From contig CM074759.1 in assembly GCA_037355855.1 (NCBI GenBank), positions 1,054,001-1,118,000 of the forward strand: a DNA stretch of 64,000 bases, in the 5' to 3' direction. Positions 10,470 through 20,930 of the stretch are shown here, piece by piece. Below the pieces are notes generated by a model. It did no database searches, was not told where the DNA came from, and saw only the letters and a program-made list of their open reading frames with translations. Numbering within the stretch: the first letter of the stretch is position 1; each line of letters starts with the position of its first letter. The stretch is from Pseudo-nitzschia pungens (Eukaryota > Bacillariophyta > Bacillariophyceae > Bacillariales > Bacillariaceae). Position numbers and translations under genes: made by a program.

Positions 10470-11234
10470 TTATTCCAGTATTTGCACGTTCATTTGCCAT
10501 CCCAATGCCTCGTCTTGATTGATTGATGGTGAAGGATTGTACTCGACCGTGTCATAAACTTCTTCAAGTTCAATGCCCTCGTCTTCAAATTCCAAAGATG
10601 GGCCGAAATCACCAGAGCCAGCCTCCTGTAGAAATTGTGATACCGCTTCCTGATTTCGTTCGCATTCTATTCGAGCCAGATCGGCATTCGAAAAAGATCC
10701 AATCCGATTCAAGATTTCTCGTCGTTGCCAGTAGTCTAGTTTTGACACCCTCCGCCTCCTTCGAATTCCCCTGCGTTGATTCTCCCTCTGTTTTATCAAA
10801 AGTTCATAGTCATCGATATCATACACCTTTTCTTTCGCGTGGTACCAATCCAAGCTCAAGGCAAGTCCATCTTGGCATATGGGGTGGTCGCCTACAGTTA
10901 TCGCATACTCTCGTACGTGGGCTGAACCAAATTTTACTCGCCTGCGGAGTTTTTGCCAATTTTCCATCAAGTTCAACGTGCTTGATAGTTCTTCCAGGTC
11001 GAAGAATTCTTCCGCACCACACGAAGTAGACATCGACTCTTCTGAATCGGACAATATCAGGCCGGGTGCACAATCTAAAGACCCAGCATAGCATAAATGG
11101 CCGTACGAAAGAGGCGATCCACCTACAGGAAAGGACGCAGAAACTATTTCGGTTTCTTTGCAATTATCAGACCCGAGATTGTTGTCAATATCGTCGTCAT
11201 CGTCATCATCGAGTAAGTTTCGAAGCAATGCCAT
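10470..11234 (-). CDS. Acidic protein of a stramenopile-type orphan family
   Basis: A 254-residue single-exon protein; ATG at 11234. It opens MALLRNLL followed by a run of seven Asp, and is acidic at both ends. The central core reads VKFGSAHVREYAITVGDHP then LALSLDW (about residues 97-127), followed by an Arg-rich patch (RRGIRRRRR, about 150-160). From memory of other diatom proteins, the core pattern V-x-F-x2-V-x-V-R-x-Y....GD-x-P....L-x-W recurs in many otherwise unrelated stramenopile proteins of unknown function. That recollection could not be checked here. No signal peptide or membrane segment is seen, so a cytosolic or nuclear place is likely. Confidence 0.65.
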   Translation of the reverse strand: MALLRNLLDDDDDDDIDNNLGSDNCKETEIVSASFPVGGSPLSYGHLCYAGSLDCAPGLILSDSEESMSTSCGAEEFFDLEELSSTLNLMENWQKLRRRVKFGSAHVREYAITVGDHPICQDGLALSLDWYHAKEKVYDIDDYELLIKQRENQRRGIRRRRRVSKLDYWQRREILNRIGSFSNADLARIECERNQEAVSQFLQEAGSGDFGPSLEFEDEGIELEEVYDTVEYNPSPSINQDEALGWQMNVQILE

Positions 11235-13100
11235 CACGCCAGGTTGGTACTTCGACTCGTTCTACTACTTTTGGTTGTGATCGTCATTATCTTCCAGCGG
11301 ACGGCATTGCAGTGATCGAAGGTCCGAAGCAAAGTATCGACTCATTTCGTGGACAACACTTTTTTGTGGATCAACGGAAGCAAAGTAGTTTTGTATGTGC
11401 CTTTTCCCTGCTTGCGCTGGGAATTTTGGCGTCTAATCTTAGTGGGAATCAATAAGAGGTTGACTGGATAATGTACCCGTACTAGCGGAATTTTGTATCT
11501 TATTCAAAATCATAGTGGCACGTGCCATTCTTGTGAAGGCAATGCTCTTTTTGAAATCCACTATGCATATTTTTTTAGTCGAACGAATCAACAGAACCTT
11601 ACTTTGTTGAAGCAAAAATTTAGTGATGATTTTTCACGGACAACTAAGGTTAAGTTACAGCAAGTTACGTACGGTACGAGTAACCTTAATTACCAGTTCG
11701 ATTCAATGCGCGTAAACCTTAAACATGGAAGTAAACCTTAAGCACAATTGCCGGTTCCAGGTGGCGGTGCCGGCACTGGTACAACTACGTAAGGTAGACG
11801 GTACCTGTTTCAGCATTGTGTTCCTACGTACAATTCATAAGGTAAGTTTTATGAAGGAAGAGGTTGACGGATAATTCACATTTTCATTGGTTCGCACTGC
11901 TGAAGAAAGTGAACTGATAACGCAAAGAGGATGTTTATCAATACTAACAAGAAAGCACAATTTTGTAAATGTAAAGCTTGATAAAACACCTGCCATGTTC
12001 CAATTGTTGAGATCAGTCAGGTCCAAGAAATCAAACAAGTATCTTAGTTCTTCAAGTTAGCAAGCTTTCTCTTGGTGGTGAAGGAATCTCCAAGAATTTC
12101 TATGACAAGCTCGTGGGCACCATCAACCTTCCTTGTTTGGTGTATTATTAATTGGAATCCTTTCTTCTTGTTGCAATTGAAAATGTATCAATGGGATAGC
12201 AAGGGGGCTAACAAATTATTGTACGAACCACTGAAATAAAAAAAAAAGCATTACTACTTCAGTTGTTTCGAATTATTAGGCTCAGCAACTAGTCAGAAAA
12301 TACCTAGTCACATCATCAAATCCGATAGTACGGTAACCTTGGGATGGAAGAGACAACGGAAACAAGGAAGTCAAGCTTTTCGATACTGTTCTTTTTTTTG
12401 TTCATGAGAAGGCTCAGAAGAGATCTTGCGTCAAACGTGCCACGTTTGATTGAAAGATCTCGTTAAAAATTACAGTAATAGTATTTCTATTCTACAGTTA
12501 GTACCACGTTACCCGTATTGTAACGGGTTTTGAAACAAAAAGTGATTAGCTGCATAAGAACGTAAGTACAGTAGTAACTTGTGCCGCTCCAGTGTTGTAT
12601 CTGGTAGGTTTTGCATGTTGTTTTCAGGTTGCTGTCCCTTTTTTGTACGGTAATCTTACCGTAAGTCTTACGGAGTGAATGAATCGTCTTTTAAACCAAC
12701 ACTTCAGTGAACAACTCGTTCATCAACAGTCAACAATCAACGATCAACCATCGCGCAACATTAATCATAGTGAAGAAGCTACCGAAAAAGCCACTCATTT
12801 CTCATGCGATGTGTCCCTTTAATTATTGAACCCCGGCGGGAAGATGAAAAGTTGAATGGGACGAGTGCTGATTTCACTGGTCGAGAATTATGTCGATATC
12901 TCACACATCGCTGTTTAAAAATTTTGTCGAATCAATTGAATGATGGAGCACAGATGCAGCTTTCAAATTGGTATCAACAGGTTGAATTCGTACTGCTAAC
13001 GTAAAGGTGACATCAGGCCACACTTGAAGAAGTATTCTGAAAGATCAAAACTGACAGCTTTCTTTGCACGACAGCTGAACTTGTTCCAGAGGTGCATCCG
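11235..13100. other. Long intergenic region upstream of DNA ligase
   Basis: No gene supported in 1.87 kb. It carries dispersed GTAAG/CTTAC-type words (11640-11860, 12480-12560, 12640-12680) and one hairpin at 12421-12460, annotated separately. The 300 bp before 13101 lie next to the ligase gene and should include its promoter; no TATA motif stands out. Confidence 0.4.
12421..12460. repeat. Perfect 9-bp inverted repeat flanked by AGATCT
   Basis: TCAAACGTG (12431-12439) is followed after one base by its exact complement CACGTTTGA (12441-12449). Outside these arms AGATCT occurs on both sides (12421-12426 and 12455-12460). The whole 40 bp could form a hairpin or bind a dimeric factor. No terminator-like T run follows directly. 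Confidence 0.55.
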
Positions 13101-16100
13101 ATGTCGACTTCAACATCTAAAATGAAAATTGTAGACCAGGACGAAAAGATTTCAAATCTAAGTGCAATTTTGGGAAATGAGATCACCCGAGATCGACTTG
13201 TTGAAATATTGGAAGCGTCTAATGGATCACTGGAACATGCGATAGAAATCTTTTTCCATCAGAAAGAAGAAGAAAAGGGGACCGCAATTGTAAACGAAAA
13301 ATTGTCGTCGCCTGTCATTTTGTTGGAAGATGAAGATGAATCTCCATCTAAATGTATCCCAACCGACGAAAAAAATCATGAGTTCAGAGTTGAAAAGAAA
13401 GCAGACGATGGGGATCTCAAAAATGGAAAAATTGTCGACAATCTTGTCAGTAACAAACGACCGCCGGAACGTAAGCCATCTCCCACCAAGAGCAAAAAAA
13501 GATCTGCAGCCAAACAGGCTCGACTAGATTCCTTCTTTCAAGTCAATTCTGATAAGGGCCTTTCTTTGCCTCTACGGACCCAAACGAATGAAGGATACAA
13601 AGATTCCTCGACTACCTCAACTTACCTTGGAGAAAATTGTGTTGGAAAAAGCAATACAACGGGAGCGTTAGAGAAAACCCTTATTGCTTCCCATGGACAG
13701 TCATCTAGCTCTGAAAAAATTCTAGTCCCTACCTCACCTCATGGAGTCGTTTCGAATTTTAATGATGAGTGCAAAGTTGATCATTCTGCGTCCCTCGTTT
13801 CCTTTCGAAGGCTTTGTGAGACATTGCAAGAAATGACGGATACGACAAAACGCCTCGCAAAACTAGCGGCCCTAGAAACCTTTATTCGCGAAACCATTCA
13901 CTCTGAGACGAATCCTAGTCTTAAATCCAATCGAAACCAGATCAATGATGTATCCAATAGAGCAAAGACTCTATCGTCGGCTTTGGAGCTTGTGCTGGGA
14001 GGATGCACATCGGCACCGTTGAATATTAGCGGTTCAGCTGTGTCGAAGGCTCTACAAACAAGCCTGGGAATAACTCGCAGTCAAATTACGAGGGCATATC
14101 GACAGTATGGCGACGTTGGTGATTGCGCAGCTAGCTTCTTTCAGAGAAAAACTTACTTTGTGATTGCCTCCAGTGCTCGTCGCCACCTATCAATCCTTCA
14201 GGTGACAGATGTAAGTCACACAATTTATTGATTCTTCACTTCATTGTAGGATTTTTGATTATCACCCTCATATATCGAAACATTTCCTTCATGAATACCA
14301 AGGGCTTACGCAAAATCACTGAGACAGATGGAAGGGATGCAAAACAACACGTTCTACACAATCTTCTTCGTGGTTGTCAAAGCAAAATAGAATGTCGGTT
14401 CTTGGTTCGACTACTTTTACGGAATATGCGAATAGGGGCGAATGTGAAAACAGTACTAGCAGCACTTGCTATGGCAATTTTGCCAATGAAAACCGGTGTA
14501 GGTGCCAGTGCCGGTGCCGACGCGGAAAGGAGAAAAAACAACGAAATCAAAGTTTCACCCCAAACGGATAGTTTCCGAACAGAAGAAATACAAGCGAAAG
14601 ATGCGATCACTTTGGTCCAGAAAACGTACGACGTCTGTCCGAATCTGTCAAAAATTATAAGTGCGCTATTAGAAGGTGGTTTCGATCAAATGCAACGGGA
14701 CTGCTCTTTGCAAGTGATGACGCCAATCGCTCCAATGTTGGCGCATCCGGTTCATTCTTTGGAAGAAATTGAGGTGAAGATGGGAAATGATAGTGAAATC
14801 GCTACGATGGAATGGAAGTATGATGGAATGAGATGTCAGGCTCACTATGATGGCGTTGGTATCAAATTATTTTCCCGGCACATGTTGGACACAACAAATC
14901 AGTTTCCAGATGTTGTGAAGTTCCTGTTGGATGCTATGCGAAGAACAACCTCAAATTATTGTCGTTCATTCGTCATAGACGCTGAAATTGTTGGAGTCGA
15001 AGGAGAAGGCAAAGACTCACGTTTGTTGCCCTTTCAAGACTTATCCACACGGAGAAAAAAGATTGACGATGGGAATGGTATCCGAGTGAAAGTTTTTGCG
15101 TTTGATTTGATGTACTTGAACGGAAAATCCTTCGTCAATGAACAATTGTGCAAGAGGAGATCTATGCTTCACGATTTGTTTGAAGAATCCAATGACTTCT
15201 CTTTTGTATCATCCACAGAATTGATGAGCTATGATGAGACCCGAATCACGTCTTACCTCTCCGAGGCAATTGAAGGCGGTGCCGAAGGCCTAATGATTAA
15301 ACTACTGGGTAAGAAATCAACCGCTGTGTCGAAATCTATCACAACAGAAAAGCAATGTGAAGGGATAAGCAGTTTGTATGAAGCGGGTACACGCAGTCAC
15401 TGCTGGCTAAAAGTAAAACGGGACTATGTTGCAGGCTTTTCAGACACTATTGACGTCGTTCCCATTGGTGCGTGGTGGGGTAGTGGGAGAAAAGCTCAGA
15501 AATCGTTTCTTTCTCCAGTTTTACTGGCAGTTTACGACGACGAGGAAGACGTATACAGATCAATTTGTAGGTGTATGAGTTTCACCGATGCCATGTACGA
15601 GTCTATAAGAGAGTTTTACTTCAATGGAACTGAATATCCATCGTGCCTCGATTCAGGACACTTAGAGGACGTCAGCGAAAATCCTCAACAAGAAGATTGC
15701 AACGGAGATGATGCGATTGATGAGGACGACGATGGCGGTTGCGATAACGATGCGAAGGCCCACGACCATACACGAACGTCATGCGAATCGGAAGCGGTCG
15801 AAGAGGGCAAGGAAGCAAAAGCAATGGAACGAGTCCATTGCTTCTCTGATCGTCCGTCGTCGGCCTTCATCGTTACAAACGAGTCACCTCCAATTTGGTT
15901 CAAGCCTATGGAGGTGTTCGAGGTCGCCTTCGCAGATCTAAGCCTTTCGCGACAACACACTGCTGCCGCTGGGCTAGTTGACGAACAGGGACGTGGTGTT
16001 GCCCTTCGATTTCCTAGGTTCAAAAGACGTCGACCAGACAAGAAACCTGAGCAAGCCACCACATCCATCGAAATCGCTCAACTTTTTGCCAAGCAGTCTA

Positions 16101-16126
16101 AAATAAGAAATACGTCGAAAGCTTGA
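13101..16126 (+). CDS. LIG1: DNA ligase I (ATP-dependent), with UBA-like N-terminus and PIP box
   Basis: Model: exons 13101-14210 and 14303-16126, phase 0, 977 residues. The donor is GAT|GTAAGT; the acceptor is the second AG (ACCAAG|GGC), because the pyrimidine-rich first AG at about 14249 would lead into a stop. Domains: a UBA/CUE-like three-helix segment (about 16-54), a PCNA-interacting PIP box QARLDSFF (139-146), the DNA_ligase_A_N region (about 230-490), adenylation motif I KYDG with Lys542, motif III VIDAEIVG, motif IV EGLMIK, motif V WLKVKRDY, and C-terminal motif LRFPRFKRRRPDK in the OB fold. An acidic insert of about 70 residues splits the OB fold. It seals nicks in DNA replication and repair in the nucleus. 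The gene is convergent with the protease. Confidence 0.93.
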
Positions 16127-16507
16127 AATCGTTGATTCAGATTAAAAGGCTTCCTAGAGTTTTAACGAAATCTATTTTCAAATATATTCTCTCCCGTGCC
16201 TTGATTTCCGAAGTTGTTCGCACAGTGTTTCCATTCGTCCAATAAAGGCATCAATGGCACGTTCATCACAAACAATGAACATCATGGATACTTAAAAATA
16301 CATGCTTCTTGGAGCATCAAACCAAATCACAACGATATCAATGCCGATTATCAAGTGCACTGAAAAAAACCCCAAGTGGCTTGCAATATTTGCCACAACG
16401 GCCGATCGAACAAAATCAATCAGCCTTCTTCGCTTTCTACCTCGAACAAACACGTGGTCAACGTCCTTACTGTCCAAGTTTTTGTTGTCTCCAATGATTC
16501 AAACAGG
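16127..16507. other. Convergent intergenic gap
   Basis: Only 3' flanks of the ligase and protease genes; short overlapping open frames here have no protein-like character. Confidence 0.35.
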
Positions 16508-18313
16508 TCACGGCAGAAAGGCTGGATTGATGCATATGTCCACACTGTTGGGAATGTTCTCGGGACCAGAGCACCCCGGTACCTCGTGAGTTTCTGAATC
16601 CTTACTTCGTTTGAAGCATATTAAATTACCTTCGCAGTCAATGTCATGATCACAATCTCCCTCACATTCTCGTAATATAAACGATGGAGACCATGTTACG
16701 AATAACAATGCTGGTTTTTTTTTATCAAGTGGCTCCTCCTTAACGGGAGTCGCAGTGGTCGGTGCGGAAGAAGGCAATTTCGTCGGTTTTGGAGTAGGTG
16801 GATCAGTCTCTTTACTGGGGGGCTTTAGCGAAACTACTGGGCTAGGTTTCCTTATGGGTTCCCATATTGGCTTCTCAGATGGCTGTGCGGTTGGTTCTTT
16901 CGTTGGTTTCGCGGTTGGTTCTTTCGTTGGATTTTCAGTCGGCTCTTTCGTTGGTTTTTCAGTCGGCTCTGTCGTTGGTTTTTCAGTCGGCTCTTTCGGT
17001 GGTTTTTCAGTCGGCTCTGTCGTTGGTTTTTCAGACGGCTCTTTCGTTGGTTGTTCAGACGGCTCTTTCGTAGGACGAGTGGTCGGCGCTATCGTGGCAT
17101 CCTCTCTGCCTTCAAGAAAATAATCCAACAAGTAACTTGACTTGCATTTCATGTACTGGGGTGCCTCGTCTGGGAATTCGGCACACACTGTCTCCACAAT
17201 CCAATCATAAAAGTAGCTGACACGAGAATAGACACCAGGGACTCCGTCATCGGCGCAACCGCGACCCCAACTTACAACGCCAACCAATCTGTCTGCTTCC
17301 ACACCATACCCCTTCATGATCATAGGACCCCCACTGTCGCCTGGAATACAATTTTGTCACGAACAATATTCAGTCATACCATAAACGAGTACGATTGATT
17401 CTCACAACTACGAATCCCAACGCAAAAATAAGGGCGTCAATAAAGGTTGTCTTACCGATACAGGAATCCTTGTCATCCCCTGCAGCACACATCATATCCT
17501 CCAGGACTTCTCCATTGTTCCCATGCCCTTCGTCACAGGTGTCGTTGTCGACGTATTCCAGTTCCACCTCATGCAACTCATCCGACAATTCAAACCCGTC
17601 CCCCTTGTCGGTGTCACCAAATCCAACCACGGTAAAACTCCCACCATCGATCCTCTCCTTTTTCAGTTGAATGTGGGGATGTTCCGATTCACGTTCGAGT
17701 ATGAACAAAATAATGTCGTTGTCGAACCGACGCTCATCGTAATCGGGATGAACAATTGTCCTGCGAATTTTGACGGATTGTCCGTCTTTCACATCTCGAA
17801 AGGCCCCGATCCGAAGCTTATCCGAAGCCTCTTCGCAGTGCGCCGCCCCCAAGGCTACGTGTGGTGCTATTATCACCGCGCCACACAACGAACGTCCGTA
17901 CATGAGCGAGAAATACGGATAACGCAACCAATTGACAGAGTCTCCGTTGATGATGCGAGGTTGACGCTGTGGGAGTCCTCGCTATCCACACGAACAAATA
18001 ATGCGAACAATCGTGGTGAGCACCAAGAGTCTAAACAGTTTCAGAAGTCTTCAAACAACCAAACCAGGCGTTTCACGTCTCGGTTGCTTGCATCGGGTTT
18101 TGCTTCGCAATGATAGCTTACCGATTCACTGGGAACGTGGCCCCTGCCCCTGAGTTTGTTGCGTAAGAGAGAATCACTATCACTTTCGGTTGCGGAAACT
18201 CTACATCCTCCCGCAAGAAGCACCAACACCATCAGGTTGATCCACAACGCAGCGCTCTGGACACGATATCCCACGGGAAAGGTCATCATCAATCTCTTCT
18301 TCTTCGTCTCCAT
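16508..18313 (-). CDS. Secreted trypsin-like serine protease (S1) with Pro/Thr stalk
   Basis: Model on the minus strand: exons 18313-18122, 17966-17456 and 17340-16508 (511 residues). Donors are TCG|GTAAGC and ATCG|GTAAGA; acceptors are CACAG|CGT (or the earlier ATAG at 17982, also in phase) and TTCCAG|GCG. A signal peptide ([13 protein letters not shown]) lies near residues 20-40. The zymogen cleavage site is PR|IING after Arg68. The triad is complete: His107 in GAAHC, Asp148 in FDNDI, Ser237 in GDSGGP, and DSCIGDSGGP supplies the Asp189 equivalent, which predicts cleavage after Arg/Lys. After the catalytic domain come eight-residue repeats of the type EPTEKPTK, then a Cys-rich module ([11 protein letters not shown], then VPGC), like modules common in diatom extracellular proteins. 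An extracellular or wall location is inferred. Confidence 0.88.
16867..17076 (-). repeat. 24-bp tandem repeat coding a Pro/Thr-rich stalk
   Basis: About nine imperfect units of 24 bp inside the protease's last exon encode eight-residue units like EPTEKPTK. Unit differences (Lys/Thr/Asn, Glu/Ala) change few bases. Such stalks are usually O-glycosylated spacers in secreted proteins. The opposite strand is also open (Gly/Val/Phe-rich), which is an artefact of the repeat. Confidence 0.8.
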
Positions 18314-18419
18314 CGTCACTGCTATCTGACAAATGGTGCTTTTTGAGACCAAGATTTCCAACTGTGTTCCAGGTTGCTCACGGATGGCTCCGGGTGAAAG
18401 GGGTCAGAGTTAGCTTCCG

Positions 18420-18420
<1 letters not shown>

Positions 18421-18450
<30 letters not shown>
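18421..18450. repeat. (TG)15 microsatellite
   Basis: Fifteen uninterrupted TG dinucleotides followed by CATGTGTGTT. A plain simple-sequence repeat located upstream of the protease gene. Confidence 0.95.
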
Positions 18451-18451
<1 letters not shown>

Positions 18452-19882
18452 ATGTGTGTTGTATTTCTGATTCGTGGAGTGGTACGATCGCAGTGTGAAT
18501 GGTAAGATTACAAAGTACCGGTACAAAGAGTGCTTGCGTGACACAAAATAGGTTCGTTCCCTGAACCGAAAACGAGACAGAGGTTTCCTGCCACCAACGA
18601 GGACAAATTTTGTCTATTAATGGCGATTCATTCATGCGGAAACTTGTCGAGGCGCTATTTTTAAAAAGCTGTGACCGGTACCGCAAACGGAACATGAGAC
18701 ATAGCACGTGGATCGAAATAGCCCTTCGGGAACTGGCAGAGAATGGGAATTGCCCTTTCGGAAATTCAATGGGTTCCATTTAGATAGAACAATAATGTGC
18801 ATGTTACGTGTGTCAGGATCCGATGAATTTGGCAAGAGCTAGAGAAAGTTTTGTACGACTCATTCTTTCAAAAGTATATTGCGTTTTGAAACGTGGAATG
18901 GGTCGGATTTTTGTTTCCGTTACAGCAGTTCGCCCTTCGAACTGCCAAATTCTTCCAACCCGGACACATCGACTGATAAGATTTCTGTTCCGTTTTTTTT
19001 TGTCCAACATGATCTCTACTACATGCAACATCTCGAAGTAAGGCTTACTTCCAGAAATTTCCAATTGCTGCTTGCTCGCCCTCCCTGTAAATTCTCATCA
19101 CTTTTGGCAACTTTCGAATTTTCTGCTCAGCATATTATCCGTTCATAGTGCTGTCATGATGATTCAGCAGCAGTTCTTTCTTCATTGTCCCACATTGGTG
19201 GGCTTCAACAACATTCTGGGAAAATCCTACTACTACGAGGTACGTAACTTACTTCGTAGTAATTCTGAATTTTCCACCTGGTGCCTCCCTCTACCGTACT
19301 CATAGCAGTAGCTCTCATACTACTACTAGTACTACTAATTATCGGCAATCATCCTTCCGTGCACGGGTACTAAGGCTTACTTTCTGATCACCACATAGTA
19401 CTTTACTGCTTCTAGTACTCCTCATAGTGCTATGATTCAAGCAGGGGCAAGGATCGGGAACGAACTAATAGTACTGCATCACACTGTAGTAGCTAGTCTG
19501 AAGCAACACCAACAAACACTGTCGACTGACGACTGATGCGTCGGGCATGTGGTCTTTGTTTTTCAATCAAAACCTTCCGATAAGAAGGTGATCTTGTGAT
19601 CGTACGTTCCTATAGTACGTATTTATCTTTCAATTCCAAAGAGAAGTAATTACCGTACGAAGTAAAGTGTTGTGAGGTGTGATTTGAATTTATTTTCGAC
19701 TCTTTCGACTACTGGTGGTGTTGACGCTAAGAAAACAACAGAGATCAGGCTGGGTATCCCGTCTTTCCTATCCCACCATATCGGTGCGGTTTAGCTCCAT
19801 TTCCGTTACAGCTGTCTTACCATTTTCAATTTCAAATTTCGAGCGCGTAGATCCAAACATACCTCGGTACCCGTGAAAAACT

Positions 19883-20276
19883 ATAATGAATCACGTTTAC
19901 CATAATGAATCACGTCGAGTGACAGCATCTTTGCTTTTTGGAATATCTCCTTGCATACACCACCTCTGTTCAAAGTAAAGACATCGTCTGTTAGCTAACA
20001 CTCTACTCTACAATGCTCTATATTCACTTTTAAACAACATTGCTTATTCTTCCCTTAGTAAGCTCTCGAATACAGAAATTGGGCCGAAAATTATGTGTTT
20101 TCGAGTGACAGCATCGAGCCGGCATAGTTTTTCGGCTTGCGCGCATAGCAAAAAACAGAACTCATTTTTTTCGTTTCGTTTCGAATTCAGTTTTTTTTCG
20201 TTCAACATGCTGTCACTCGGCGTGTAGAAAATGTAGATGCTGTCACTCAATCGTATGGTCCCGTGTAGAAAATGTA
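19883..20276. repeat. Cluster of short direct and inverted repeats, possible decayed element
   Basis: GAGTGACAGCATC occurs at 19917-19929 and 20103-20115, and its complement at 20207-20218 (12 of 13 bases) and 20236-20248. ATAATGAATCACGT is repeated at 19883-19896 and 19902-19915, and CGTGTAGAAAATGTA at 20221-20235 and 20262-20276. The arrangement of two forward and two inverted copies suggests the ends of a nested or decayed hairpin transposon, or a regulatory array. No transposase frame lies between them. Confidence 0.6.
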
Positions 20277-20930
20277 CCAGTGTCTACATTTACCATGATG
20301 GATCAATTTTTGGCCATTTTTTGAAAAAACCACTAACTACAGGGGGCCAAAGCTATGGATGTAAGTCACTGATTTCAACAGGAGTTGTTGCAAACAGTCG
20401 GTTTATAGTGTTTACGAATAGGTTGTAACTTTCGTTGAGGAGGTTTCCGTTACTGGGAGGAGGTATTTGGTCAGATAGTGAGGCAACAATCTGTCACTCC
20501 GACGTGATTCATTTTAGTTTTTCACGGGTACCTTTAAAAGTTATTCCTACTGGTAAGGTTACTGTAACCTACAGCCTACGATTACTGTATGAAATACCTG
20601 TAACGGGGTTATTTACCGTACGGTACATACGGTACCCTTCTTGCAGTGGACAGGATCCAAGAAGAAAGTTACACATTGACAATTACAGGTATTTTTGACG
20701 ACTTCATTGGTGCAGAACGTGATACCAGTAAGAATACCGTCCTCGCATCAAACAGGTGCTCCAAGTGCTCGTGTCTGCTTCACAAAGTTACAGCATCAAT
20801 CACACCGTTCTCCAGAATCGCCCGAGAGGGACAAGCACCGAATTTGTTGTTTCTGGGAGCCTTCGATCCGAAATCAGACCAATCAATTTACCACTTGCCA
20901 CAGCTTCCACGTGAACACCTCCCGACAAGG

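Larger units (their letters stand above)
18314..20930. other. Long intergenic region (2.6 kb)
   Basis: No gene supported. Contents: a TG dinucleotide array (18421-18450), scattered TACTACTA and AGTACTA trinucleotide-like tracts (19230-19500), a cluster of short direct and inverted repeats (19883-20276), and GTAAGGTTAC/GTACGGTAC words (20553-20640) leading up to the next gene. Confidence 0.4.

Noticed and set aside
10207..10500. 97-codon minus-strand frame overlapping the end of the acidic orphan gene
   Set aside because: No recognisable features and it overlaps a better gene in another frame; no splice pair convincingly joins it.
16755..17123. Gly/Val/Phe-rich plus-strand frame
   Set aside because: Antisense of the 24-bp Pro/Thr-coding repeat in the protease exon.
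18421..18450. TG array as a functional element
   Set aside because: An ordinary microsatellite; kept as a repeat only.
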